The notes under the pieces were generated by a model. That model did not search any database. It was given only the letters and a program-made list of their open reading frames with translations, and had not been told where the DNA came from. Shown here piece after piece: positions 6,090-14,029 of a DNA stretch of 20,429 nucleotides. The position numbers and the translations under genes were made by a program. This stretch comes from a virus. The stretch lies in IMG/VR virus record IMGVR_UViG_3300025118_005807, positions 1-20,429 of that record. One strand, 5' to 3'. The stretch's first letter is position 1; each line of letters begins with the position of its first letter.

Positions 6090-7166
6090 GTCGAAAGCGA
6101 AGAAGTGCCCGTTCCAGAGGAAACCCCAGAGGAAACCCCAGAAGATAACGTATTAGATCTATCTAAAGAATTGGACTCTGGTTTTTGTAAATATAATCCT
6201 CTCATCAACGAATACGCACAATACTCTCCAGATCAATTGGCCAATGTATTCATGTTTGTAATTGGGACTCAACAAATGAGATGGTATGATGTGGTACCAA
6301 AATTTCCATTGTTAATGAACTTTGTGCATAAAAATGATGGTTTAATGACTGATGCTAATTTACAAAATCCTGGTGAAGCTAAACCTAGATATGATTTTCC
6401 TGGGTTTGGACAGTTAGTTATGGGACCGCGAAAACATGCAATTGATTATTTGTGGAAAAACAGAGAAAACATATATTCTAGTTTTAGTAGCTTGTTCAGT
6501 GAATATAATAATTCTAGTGGGCTAAAAAAAGAAGAAGCATTGTTTAATATTTATTTGCAAGCATTAACATTACCAGGATTTGGCTTACCAAAAGCGGCGT
6601 TTGCAACTCAATTAGTTATTGGACGCTTAGGTTGTATTGACTCTATCAACCTCAACATATATAAAGGAATATCAAAAAAATTTAACATATTGACACCTGG
6701 AGGTAAAGGATTTCGAACACCTAAAGTTACTACATCTGGTAAAAAAGTTATTCAAGCGGGGGAATTCGATAGCAACATAATTAAACTCGGACCTAGGGGC
6801 ATTGAATTGGCCGAAGAATACTTAGAATTTTTAAGACAGATTGCAAAAGAAACTGATGCAAAAAATATATCTCAAAAATTATGGGATTCTTGGGTAGAGT
6901 TAGTGGCTAAAAAAATTAATATTAAAGATGATCTTAAAGTAATAATGCCAGATGGTTCTGAACATGTTGTGCCAAATGATTATTCCAAGAATGTTAAAGG
7001 CGCAGAAAAAAATCCTGCAGCTGCTTTTAGAAAGAAGTATATAGGCAAAATAACCGGATCAGAAGTTTCTAGACAACACCATATCCCAACAATGTATGAA
7101 AGCAAAAAAGAACAATTGTTGTTTGAAAATTGGTCTAAATATTTTTACAGTTTAATAAAAAAGTAG
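6048..7166 (+). CDS. LFENW-leader protein with helix-hairpin-helix-like motif
   Basis: A 372-residue protein. Residues 1-14, MKLLFENWRKFIKE, are the shared leader ending in IKE; the leader DNA differs from the other copies only by synonymous changes in one Leu codon. A Glu/Pro stretch (EVPVPEETPEETPED) follows as a linker. The body (about 45-330) is mostly helical. LTLPGFGLPKAAFATQLV near 173-190 resembles a helix-hairpin-helix of DNA-glycosylase type, and GRLGCIDSIN follows, but I see no clear catalytic Lys/Asp pair. The C-terminus holds QLLFENWSKYF, a second copy of the leader core, at 7113-7145. The gene has no evident ribosome site. It is probably a virion-internal protein (inference); the HhH call is tentative. 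Confidence 0.6.
   Translation: MKLLFENWRKFIKEVESEEVPVPEETPEETPEDNVLDLSKELDSGFCKYNPLINEYAQYSPDQLANVFMFVIGTQQMRWYDVVPKFPLLMNFVHKNDGLMTDANLQNPGEAKPRYDFPGFGQLVMGPRKHAIDYLWKNRENIYSSFSSLFSEYNNSSGLKKEEALFNIYLQALTLPGFGLPKAAFATQLVIGRLGCIDSINLNIYKGISKKFNILTPGGKGFRTPKVTTSGKKVIQAGEFDSNIIKLGPRGIELAEEYLEFLRQIAKETDAKNISQKLWDSWVELVAKKINIKDDLKVIMPDGSEHVVPNDYSKNVKGAEKNPAAAFRKKYIGKITGSEVSRQHHIPTMYESKKEQLLFENWSKYFYSLIKK
7113..7145 (+). repeat. LFENW motif at a C-terminus, copy 4
   Basis: Codes QLLFENWSKYF within the last 22 residues of the protein starting at 6048. The GAAAATTGG core is the same as in the N-terminal copies, while the Leu codons (TTG TTG) differ. Confidence 0.8.
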
Positions 7167-7189
7167 TAAACGTTTAATCTAAAATATAG

Positions 7190-7205
7190 TAATATGATCA
7201 TATTA
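7190..7205. promoter_or_regulatory. 16-bp palindrome upstream of purA
   Basis: TAATATGATCATATTA is a perfect palindrome lying directly before the GGAGG ribosome site (7210-7214) of the PurA-like gene and overlapping the end of a TATAGT (7185-7190) that could be a -10 box. Position suggests an operator or an RNA hairpin that could hide the ribosome site. In AT-rich DNA such palindromes also arise by chance. Confidence 0.4.
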
Positions 7206-7219
7206 ACTTGGAGGTTTTT

Positions 7220-8233
7220 ATGTTAGCAGATGTTGTTGTCGATCTTCAATACGGAGATTGTGGCAAAGGCAAGGTAACACACCACTTATGCAGAAACGGG
7301 GACTATACTCATGTCATACGATATAATGGTGGGTGTAATGCGGGGCACACTATTTATCACCATGGAAGGCAATATATTACTCATCATATCCCTGCTGGTG
7401 TTTTTTTCGGTATTAAATCTATCATTGGTTCTGGTTGCGTTGTATATCCTGAACAATTTTTTAGAGAAATACACGAACTCGAAAGAGGAGATATTAGAAC
7501 AGAAGGACTCATCTACATCGCAAAAAACGCCCACGTCATCACAGGAGAACACCTAAAAGAAGATGAGAAAGACACTTCAATCGGCACCACTAAACGTGGA
7601 AATGGTCCAGCATATCGTGACAAATATAATAGAACGGGCGTTAGAGCAGAAGATGTCCCAGAGCTTCGTCCTTATTTAATCGATCTATATAAAGAGTTAC
7701 ATACAAAAGATAGTACAGTAAAAATATTATTTGAAGGCGCGCAAGGGTTTGGTTTGGATGTTGATTGGGGCGATTATCCTTATGTCACTTCTTCTAATTG
7801 TATTTCAGGTGCAGCTGTAATGAACGGTGTTCCACCTCAAGCAATCCGCAATGTTTGGGGTGTTGCAAAAGCATATGAAACTTATGTCGGTGCAAAACAA
7901 TTTCAACCTGCAGGTGAAATATTTAATAAGATACAAAGAGTGGGTGAAGAGTTTGGCGCAACAACCGGACGTAAAAGACAAGTTAATTGGATGAATATAG
8001 ATTTTCTTAAGAAAGCTATTAATATTAATGGCGTTACTCATCTTGTCATAAATAAAATGGACGTTTTAGAAGAAGTGCGGCGGTGGGTTCTTTTTGATAA
8101 GGCACACAAAAAGTTCTTTCAAAATAAAGATGATTTTAAACGCTTTATCCTTCAAGCTATCGAGCCAGAACATAAATTTGGTTGGAATGAAATAAAGAGC
8201 GTTTATTTTTCAGAACATAAAGATAAAATTTAA
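7220..8233 (+). CDS. purA: short adenylosuccinate synthetase (PurA-like)
   Basis: The start is the ATG at 7220, five bases after GGAGG; an in-frame TTG at 7208 lies inside that site. The product is 337 residues, near the short archaeal/phage form and about 90 fewer than E. coli PurA. PurA joins IMP and aspartate with GTP to make adenylosuccinate, the first step to AMP. Visible motifs are Y-G-D13-C-G-K-G-K (GTP loop with catalytic Asp), N-A-G-H43 (catalytic His), SIGTTKRGNGPAYRDK (IMP loop), FEGAQGFGLDVDWGDYPYVT, GATTGRKRQVNW and INKMDVLEE. The usual Glu after Asp13 is Cys, and the final GP-x-R guanine motif is degenerate. Phage PurZ, which makes diaminopurine precursors, is a close relative; as I recall it lacks the catalytic Asp, so retained D13 favours ordinary PurA. 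It would enlarge the host adenine nucleotide pool. Confidence 0.85.
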   Translation: MLADVVVDLQYGDCGKGKVTHHLCRNGDYTHVIRYNGGCNAGHTIYHHGRQYITHHIPAGVFFGIKSIIGSGCVVYPEQFFREIHELERGDIRTEGLIYIAKNAHVITGEHLKEDEKDTSIGTTKRGNGPAYRDKYNRTGVRAEDVPELRPYLIDLYKELHTKDSTVKILFEGAQGFGLDVDWGDYPYVTSSNCISGAAVMNGVPPQAIRNVWGVAKAYETYVGAKQFQPAGEIFNKIQRVGEEFGATTGRKRQVNWMNIDFLKKAININGVTHLVINKMDVLEEVRRWVLFDKAHKKFFQNKDDFKRFILQAIEPEHKFGWNEIKSVYFSEHKDKI

Positions 8234-8264
8234 CTTCAATTACTCTCCTTTTAAAATAAAACGA

Positions 8265-8276
8265 CTATTTATTGTA
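8265..8276 (+). promoter_or_regulatory. CTATTTATTGTA late-promoter-like motif
   Basis: The motif starts 37 bases before the ATG at 8302. The same word with TATAATA lies 36 bases before the phoH start, so spacing is shared. It opens the long block 8302-14820 of putative virion proteins. A link to a phage-encoded sigma factor is inference. Confidence 0.45.
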
Positions 8277-8301
8277 CAAATCTTTAAAAGGGGACTATAG
8301 T

Positions 8302-10716
8302 ATGTCACGCAAGTTCACAAAAAATGAAGCAATATTAATTAAAAAGATCCTTAATCAAAAGTTGCAGCAAGAAGGAATGGCTGACAAATATAAGGCTTGG
8401 CGAGAAAAGAAAAAAGCAAAAAAAGCCGCAAAAAAAGCCGCAAAAAAAGCCCCTTCGGGCACAGGCACGCCAGTCAAGGGTGATGTTAAAGATCCTCCTG
8501 GTGGAGAGGCAGCGGAATCAACTGGACGTGGTGATTGGTCTGAAAGATCGGGCGAAGAGTGGCGCACCGGCAAACATAGAAAAGATACAGAAATGTGGAG
8601 TCGTGGCGGTGTTGATAAAACAATACAACCTTCTGGTAAAGGATATCATACTAAAAAATTGGGTGGAAGTGACACAATGCGCGCTCTTAAACAGCAGCAA
8701 GCAGGAGAAGATAAGGACCAAGAACTACGTAAAAAGCCGCCGAAGGATCCCCCTGATTCTGGTGGTGGTGGAGATGACGACGGCAAGGGTGGCGACGGAC
8801 AACAAACTGTCACACTTCCGAACGGCATGGTGCTTAACGTTGTAATTAATAATAGTAATCAAATAGTGAGCGCTGAGACGGAATCAGGCAAACCAGTCGA
8901 TCCAGCGAAGATACCAGATGAGGTAAAACCGGATGAAGGTGGAGGTGGTACAGGTGGAGGCGGCGCAGGTTCTAAGTTTGCAGTGCCAGTATTTAAAAAA
9001 TTTAGCGGAAAAGAACAAGAGGCGGGAGCACCACAAAGAAGTCTTTCAAGTCAATTAATGAAGCTATTTCCTGATATTCCAAAAGGCGCTATTACTCAAA
9101 TGTTAAAAGATGTTGCTAGCCAACTCAAGAACAATGGAGTGAACATTCAAGAAAATGCAAAATTAATTGCTAAAATACTTCTTGAACGATTGTCACACTA
9201 TAATCAGAAAATGATTATTGAAGGTAGAAAATCTCAAGGTGAGGTTTCTAGCGCTGAGGTGGGCGCGGGAGAAGCTGGAAATATCCTGCAGCAACTAGAT
9301 CAGTTTTTAGACTCTCTTAAATCTGCCGAAGAAGTAAAGAAATTTCTAAAATACGTACAGAATGGATTTGAACCAGAAGGATTTGCAGAATATTGGGATA
9401 AGGTTGGGACAGGAGAGGTTGAAGATAAAGTTAAATGGAGTCCAGGCAGTCAACAGCCTGCAGCCAAGGCTGCAGCTGGTGAGGAGCCTGCAGCTGGCGC
9501 AGAGCCTGCAGCTGGCGAATCTGCAGATGAAATAGAACAAAAAAAGATTGCTGCAGCGAAGCGCCGAGCAACACGAAAAGCAGCACGAAAAAAGAAAGGG
9601 AAAAGAAGAGAAAGTCTCATTAGAGAAGCCGCAGGAGAACCATTTTCAGGTGGAGGCAGAAAAAAAGTAAGCACCTATTATGGTAAAGGTGGGGCAGGCT
9701 TTAAAAAGATACAAGATAAATTAGCTTCTTTTTCGAAAGGTTCTCCATGTGATGAATTGAAACAAGAGTTAAAAAATCAAGATTTAGATTCACCAGAAGG
9801 TAGAGCTGGTGCGACTAAAGACGATCAAGCATATTTGGGCGCATATAAGATTTATAAAAAAATCACTAAAGCGCTTCCAAAACTTGCTGCAGATCCAGAC
9901 TGCGAGGCTTGGGCTAAGGAGCAAATAAAATTCTTTAAAATTGGTAAGCTTACAGATTCCGACAGGGCGGTTAAAGCTTCTAGAGCAGCTAGAGGGGTTA
10001 AAGAACCAAAAGAGAAAGAATATGCACCAGAAAAAATAACAAATGTAAAAGGAAAAGTCAACTTAAGACAGTCAATTGGACCAAATCTTAAGAAAGCTGG
10101 TATTGAGCTTAATAGCCCAGAAGGATCAAAGCTTCATAACAAACTTCAGAAAGTTATAAGAAGATTCTTGGTTAAAAACTTAACAAGAGTCACTGGGCAA
10201 TCTGAAGAGGAAGTTAGAAGCATGATCATAGCACAACCAACAGGAGTCGATAAAAGAAAGGCTCAAGCCGCCCAAGCAATGAAAGAGAGTATTGAGGAAA
10301 TTAGAAGTATTTTAGAAGCGGAAGGCTATGTAGTTACCGAGTCTGCCATCGGATCCGCCATCGGCGGCAGAATAAAAGGACTGGTAAAATCAATCTTTGG
10401 CAAGTCTCGTTTGAAGGCTGGGGGTGGATTCAAAAAATCTGGATCTGCCTTCGCAAGAACTATGAAGCATCTAAGAAAAACTAATCCGGAACTTTACAGG
10501 GATCAAATGAAAGATCTAACTGATTCCGGCGCAGTGGATGAAGAAGATCCGCCTCGGAAAAAGAAGCAAGATGGAGAAAAGAAGCAAGATGGAGAAAAGA
10601 AGCAAGCTATAAAAGAATCATTTAACAATTACCTTATTCATGAAGTATTAAAGCAAGAGAAGGTGCTTCTAGAAAAGACAATAAACGTTTTAAGGGAACG
10701 TGGTACTATTAAATGA
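8302..10716 (+). CDS. Lys/Ala-rich, low-complexity 804-residue protein, probably virion-internal
   Basis: The start is the ATG at 8302, eight bases after AAAGGGG; an in-frame ATG at 8272 has no ribosome site. Residues about 25-50 are histone-H1-like (KAKKAAKKAAKKA); Gly-rich linkers (GGGGDDDG, GGGGTGGGG) and an Ala/Gly/Glu/Pro repeat (AAGEEPAAGAEPAAGE) separate helical segments; a second basic patch is KRRATRKAARKKKGKRR. Many [LI]-x(1-2)-E sites are followed by a small residue: LQQE-G, IIE-G, LIRE-A, ILEAE-G. The C-terminal 150 residues hold an amphipathic Gly-rich helix (IGSAIGGRIKGLVKSIFGK) and a KKQDGE repeat. I do not recognise a family. Alternating basic tracts and protease-like sites suit a protein that is packed with DNA or forms part of the prohead core, as T4 internal proteins do. 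It overlaps the next gene by ATGA. Confidence 0.6.
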   Translation: MSRKFTKNEAILIKKILNQKLQQEGMADKYKAWREKKKAKKAAKKAAKKAPSGTGTPVKGDVKDPPGGEAAESTGRGDWSERSGEEWRTGKHRKDTEMWSRGGVDKTIQPSGKGYHTKKLGGSDTMRALKQQQAGEDKDQELRKKPPKDPPDSGGGGDDDGKGGDGQQTVTLPNGMVLNVVINNSNQIVSAETESGKPVDPAKIPDEVKPDEGGGGTGGGGAGSKFAVPVFKKFSGKEQEAGAPQRSLSSQLMKLFPDIPKGAITQMLKDVASQLKNNGVNIQENAKLIAKILLERLSHYNQKMIIEGRKSQGEVSSAEVGAGEAGNILQQLDQFLDSLKSAEEVKKFLKYVQNGFEPEGFAEYWDKVGTGEVEDKVKWSPGSQQPAAKAAAGEEPAAGAEPAAGESADEIEQKKIAAAKRRATRKAARKKKGKRRESLIREAAGEPFSGGGRKKVSTYYGKGGAGFKKIQDKLASFSKGSPCDELKQELKNQDLDSPEGRAGATKDDQAYLGAYKIYKKITKALPKLAADPDCEAWAKEQIKFFKIGKLTDSDRAVKASRAARGVKEPKEKEYAPEKITNVKGKVNLRQSIGPNLKKAGIELNSPEGSKLHNKLQKVIRRFLVKNLTRVTGQSEEEVRSMIIAQPTGVDKRKAQAAQAMKESIEEIRSILEAEGYVVTESAIGSAIGGRIKGLVKSIFGKSRLKAGGGFKKSGSAFARTMKHLRKTNPELYRDQMKDLTDSGAVDEEDPPRKKKQDGEKKQDGEKKQAIKESFNNYLIHEVLKQEKVLLEKTINVLRERGTIK
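9460..9530 (+). repeat. GCAGCTGG-type tandem repeats (Ala-Ala-Gly-Glu-Pro)
   Basis: Repeated CCTGCAGCTGGCG-like units code (E)PAAG(E/A) four times in frame inside the 804-residue protein, forming an unstructured Ala/Pro/Glu linker between helical segments. Confidence 0.65.
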
Positions 10717-11516
10717 CATACAAGATAACAAACAAGTCTTCTTATAACACTTCCCCAATAGAAGATAAAATGAAAAACTTTTATCCTTATGCTCAAAAGC
10801 AACTTGGGTTTGATAAAACACCCTCATTTGTATTTGATTCAGATCCTGAAAATGCTCAAAATATTTTAGGTAAAACAGCGCAATATGAGCCAAACACAAT
10901 GACAATTACTGTTTTTGTTGATTCTAGACACCCAAAAGACATCTTAAGATCACTTGCGCACGAGCTAGTACACCATGCACAAAACTGCAGGGGTGAGTTT
11001 AAAAATCCTACTTCCACACACTTAGGATACGCGCAAGAAGATGAACACATGCAGGAAATGGAACGAGAAGCCTATGAACAGGGGAATATGTGTTTTAGAT
11101 CGTGGGAAGATGGATATAAAAAGAAATTTGGTATACAAGAAACTAATTATAAAGCGCTCAAGCTTAAAGGAGAAACTACAATGGGACTTAAAGATTGGAA
11201 AAATCAGGAAATTAATGCCATGTTAATGGAAAAGTTCGGATACAATATTCCAAAACCAACCAAAAAAGTATTAAATGAAGGAGGCGGGTTACAAGCACCA
11301 GATTTTAAATCTAATTATAGGACACTGGATTTAGATAATCAGGATTTGGAAAAGCTTGATCAAGCTGAAGAGGACGAGGATGTTGATTTAAACCTCAACC
11401 CACATTCTGTAGAATCTAGAAAGGATAAACTAGAGCTAGATGATGACAAAGAACTTAATGAAGAACAGCTTCGCTCAATGATCGATTCAATATTAAACAA
11501 TATTATTTCTAACTAA
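10713..11516 (+). CDS. HExxH zinc metallopeptidase-like protein with separate C-terminal part
   Basis: A 267-residue protein starting in an ATGA overlap with the previous gene. The N-terminal domain (about 1-150) has A-H83-E-L-V-H87-H, the zinc and catalytic site of gluzincin-type peptidases, and E119 in MEREAYEQG as likely third ligand; the preceding strand TMTITVFVD fits the edge strand of that fold. The C-terminal part, from M157, begins MGLKDWKNQEINAMLMEKFG and ends in an acidic helix and EEQLRSMIDSILNNIISN; it contains VLNE-GGG, a good [LI]-x-E site. An AAAGGAG lies eight bases before M157 (see separate entry). The peptidase could process virion proteins or act on host protein, but it does not look like the usual T4 gp21-type prohead protease, which is a serine enzyme. 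Confidence 0.7.
   Translation: MTYKITNKSSYNTSPIEDKMKNFYPYAQKQLGFDKTPSFVFDSDPENAQNILGKTAQYEPNTMTITVFVDSRHPKDILRSLAHELVHHAQNCRGEFKNPTSTHLGYAQEDEHMQEMEREAYEQGNMCFRSWEDGYKKKFGIQETNYKALKLKGETTMGLKDWKNQEINAMLMEKFGYNIPKPTKKVLNEGGGLQAPDFKSNYRTLDLDNQDLEKLDQAEEDEDVDLNLNPHSVESRKDKLELDDDKELNEEQLRSMIDSILNNIISN
11181..11516 (+). CDS. possible internal-start product (C-terminal part of the metallopeptidase gene)
   Basis: Codon 157 of the gene at 10713 is an ATG preceded by AAAGGAG at 11166-11172 with an eight-base gap, as strong as the ribosome sites of real genes here. Starting there gives 111 residues: MGLKDWKNQEINAMLMEKFG, the VLNE-GGG site and an acidic tail. This could be a separately made capsid protein, or an old gene now fused in frame to the peptidase. 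The sequence alone cannot tell whether it is used. Confidence 0.4.
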   Translation: MGLKDWKNQEINAMLMEKFGYNIPKPTKKVLNEGGGLQAPDFKSNYRTLDLDNQDLEKLDQAEEDEDVDLNLNPHSVESRKDKLELDDDKELNEEQLRSMIDSILNNIISN

Positions 11517-11527
11517 GGAGATTATAA

Positions 11528-14029
11528 ATGGGTGGTGTTGCAGGACATTTAGCGCATCTTTATGACAACCGTGATTTAACTTATACTGAAATGGCAGAAA
11601 TTTTAACTGCCGCATCACAAGGCGAATTAATTGGTACAGAAAAAACAGATGGTTATAACATATATCTAGGCTATGTTGATGGGCGAGTTCGCGCTGCCAG
11701 GAATAAAGGTGATATGAGTCGCGGTGGCATGACTTTAGAAGATTTGGTTAATCGCACTTTTAAAGGTGGTGAGAAAACTAAAAAAGCTTATGTTACCGCA
11801 TTCAAAGCTTATAAACAAGCAGTAGATTCCCTTTCAGATGAAGAGCGTAATTCCATTTTCGGTTTAGAGGGTGATATCTTTTATAATACTGAAATTCAGG
11901 GACCAATTGCTCCAAATGTTGTTAATTATGATGAAAATATTGTTTCCATTCACCACATGGGACATAAAAGATATAATAAAGAAACAAATGATTTAGAAAT
12001 CGTTGAAGCGGTACAAGAATCTCAAGTGCTAGATCAGGTTATTGATCGGTTTGAAGAAATGAAAACAGAAGAATCATTTTCTGTTAAAAGAACTGCATTT
12101 TTAAAACTCAATCAATTAGACGACGATGTACATTTAAAAACAGTTTTATCAAAAATACGCAATACCGGATTTCAAGGTGATATGACAATTGGTGATTATT
12201 TATACGTCAATCTAATGAGACAAATTCGGCAGCAATTAAGATTGCCCCCATCAATAACAAAGCTTGTCGCCAATAGGGTGCTTAAAAGCCCTGGCTATTT
12301 AAGCTTAACAAAATTAAAGAAGATATTAAAAGAACGTGGTACTGAAGAGTCGTATCCGGTTGTAAAAGACTTTGTTGATAATTCTAATACAGAAATAAAA
12401 AAATTAATTTGGCCAATTGAGTTAGCAATACATGATTTCGCTGTCGAATTATTGAGAAGTTTGAGAAGCGCTTATATCTTAGATAGTGACGCCGAGCTTG
12501 ATAGAATTAAAAAAGACGTTGAACAAGCTATCAACTCTATTCATAAATATGATGGACCTCACAAAGACGAGGCTCATGAAATATTAGCTAAACAATTAGA
12601 CAAGCTTAAAACTCACGACGATATCGATACAGTTGTAGAAGGGTTTGTTTTTCAGTGGAAAGGGCAAATGTATAAATTTACCGGTAATTTTGCTCCTATA
12701 AATCAATTGTTAGGGCTTTTTAGATACGGTAGGGGGCATATGCCTCCAATGTCGTTAAACGCTCTTAAAGAGGCATTTACGGGCGTTCCAGAGGGTGTTA
12801 CTAATAGGGTTATAGCTATATACCCAGGAAGGTTTCAACCCATGGGTGCACATCACGCCGAAGTGTTTAAAATAATACAAGAAAAATTTGGAGAGGAAAA
12901 CACCTTTATCTCCACTTCTCCAGTAGTAGACGCGAGCGATAAAGGTGGTGTCCCTAAATCACCATTCAATTTTGAAGAAAAGAAAGCCATTATGGTTCGA
13001 TACGAGATCCCAGAAAATAACATTGTCATGACTAAAAATCCATATATAGCAAAAGAGATATTAGAGGATTTTGATCCAGAAACAACCTCAGTCGTCTTTT
13101 TTGTTGGTAAAAAAGATATGCAAGAAAGTCCTAGATTCAATGTGGGCACTACAAAAAAAGGAAAACCAACTTATTTTCAATATTATGAAGGGCATTTAGA
13201 CGATCTTAAAACATATTCAGAAAATGGTTATTTAGCAATTGCTCCTCATATTTCAATTAACATTCCAGGTATTGGCGAGATGTCTGGTACGAATATTCGT
13301 CTTGCACTAAAAGGTACTGAGGGCAATCCAAAGGGATTTAAAGATATAATGGGGTGGTATGATGAGACATTACATAATATGATTGTTAATAAATTAAAAA
13401 ACGCTGAGTTGAAGGAGGATTCCCAGTTTCATGTGGGAATATTTCTTAGGCTAATAGAAGAAGAAATTGATAGAACTTTGTCTGAGGGCTTGGATTTCGA
13501 AAAAATGACGACTCAAGATAAAGCTAAATATTTTCTACAACAAGCAGGTAATGAAACAAAAGGCATAGCCGCACTTCAGGCGCTGCAAAAACAAGCAAAA
13601 GATCTTTTTAATCAAGCAGCTGCCAGAGATGAAATGTTTAAAGCCTTAAGTAGTGATTTCGTTGTTAAGGCTAAACAAGAAGAAGAAGCTAGAAAAGTAG
13701 CAGAAGAAACTCAAGACACAGCAGAAGAAGAAGCTCAAGACACAGCAGAAGAAGAAGCTCAAGACACAGCAGAAGAAGAAGCACCGGCTATGGAAGCAGA
13801 AGCCGAATCATCAGTGGCAGAAAAAGGCGAAGCATTAGAAGAGATGTCCAGCGGCGGCGGGGGGGCAGCTGCAGGTTTTTCTGGCGGGTTTGGTACCACA
13901 GAGGTTAAGCCGGTACGTAGAAGAAAAATAAAAAGAAAGAAAAAGAAAAAAAAGAAAACAAAGCTAGAAGAACAGTTTATTGATGAAGTATATAACTATT
14001 TAATTAAAACAATGAGGCGCGCAATATGA
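11528..14029 (+). CDS. ligase-like plus cytidylyltransferase-like fusion protein
   Basis: An 833-residue protein; AAGGAG is seven to eight bases before the ATG. The start MGGVAGHLAHLYD is typical of a phage family that I recall as DUF6267. Domain 1 (about 1-410) has covalent-nucleotidyltransferase motifs: E-K39-T-D-G42 as motif I with the adenylated Lys, RAARNKGD after it, V-E371-G-F-V-F as motif IV and MYKFTG as motif V, as in ATP-dependent DNA or RNA ligases. Domain 2 (about 428-620) is of NadR/cytidylyltransferase type: YPGRFQPMGAHHAEVF (432-447) and M-S-G-T-N-I-R591; the usual HxGH is GxHH. The C-terminus is low complexity: AEEEAQDT repeats, a Gly run, then a Lys/Arg tract (KIKRKKKKKKKT). 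A function in RNA or NAD(P) repair, or in covalent tagging inside the virion, is possible; activity is not proven. Confidence 0.7.
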   Translation: MGGVAGHLAHLYDNRDLTYTEMAEILTAASQGELIGTEKTDGYNIYLGYVDGRVRAARNKGDMSRGGMTLEDLVNRTFKGGEKTKKAYVTAFKAYKQAVDSLSDEERNSIFGLEGDIFYNTEIQGPIAPNVVNYDENIVSIHHMGHKRYNKETNDLEIVEAVQESQVLDQVIDRFEEMKTEESFSVKRTAFLKLNQLDDDVHLKTVLSKIRNTGFQGDMTIGDYLYVNLMRQIRQQLRLPPSITKLVANRVLKSPGYLSLTKLKKILKERGTEESYPVVKDFVDNSNTEIKKLIWPIELAIHDFAVELLRSLRSAYILDSDAELDRIKKDVEQAINSIHKYDGPHKDEAHEILAKQLDKLKTHDDIDTVVEGFVFQWKGQMYKFTGNFAPINQLLGLFRYGRGHMPPMSLNALKEAFTGVPEGVTNRVIAIYPGRFQPMGAHHAEVFKIIQEKFGEENTFISTSPVVDASDKGGVPKSPFNFEEKKAIMVRYEIPENNIVMTKNPYIAKEILEDFDPETTSVVFFVGKKDMQESPRFNVGTTKKGKPTYFQYYEGHLDDLKTYSENGYLAIAPHISINIPGIGEMSGTNIRLALKGTEGNPKGFKDIMGWYDETLHNMIVNKLKNAELKEDSQFHVGIFLRLIEEEIDRTLSEGLDFEKMTTQDKAKYFLQQAGNETKGIAALQALQKQAKDLFNQAAARDEMFKALSSDFVVKAKQEEEARKVAEETQDTAEEEAQDTAEEEAQDTAEEEAPAMEAEAESSVAEKGEALEEMSSGGGGAAAGFSGGFGTTEVKPVRRRKIKRKKKKKKKTKLEEQFIDEVYNYLIKTMRRAI
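13701..13781 (+). repeat. 24-bp tandem repeats coding AEEEAQDT
   Basis: About three units of GCTCAAGACACAGCAGAAGA with a short AGAA tail follow in frame in the 3' part of the fusion gene. They form an acidic spacer ahead of the Gly-rich and Lys-rich end. Confidence 0.85.

Noticed and set aside
7220-8233. PurZ of the diaminopurine (Z-genome) pathway
   Set aside because: The catalytic Asp of PurA is kept at D13, and no other Z-pathway gene is in the window. Kept as an open question in the findings only.
8272-8301. Upstream ATG start of the 804-residue protein
   Set aside because: It has no ribosome site and lies within the CTATTTAT motif; the ATG at 8302 has AAAGGGG at the right distance.
9450-9674. 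Minus-strand frames in Lys/Ala-rich and acidic regions
   Set aside because: They are complements of low-complexity codons (for example runs of Phe, Ser, Cys), have no ribosome sites and lie inside well-supported genes.
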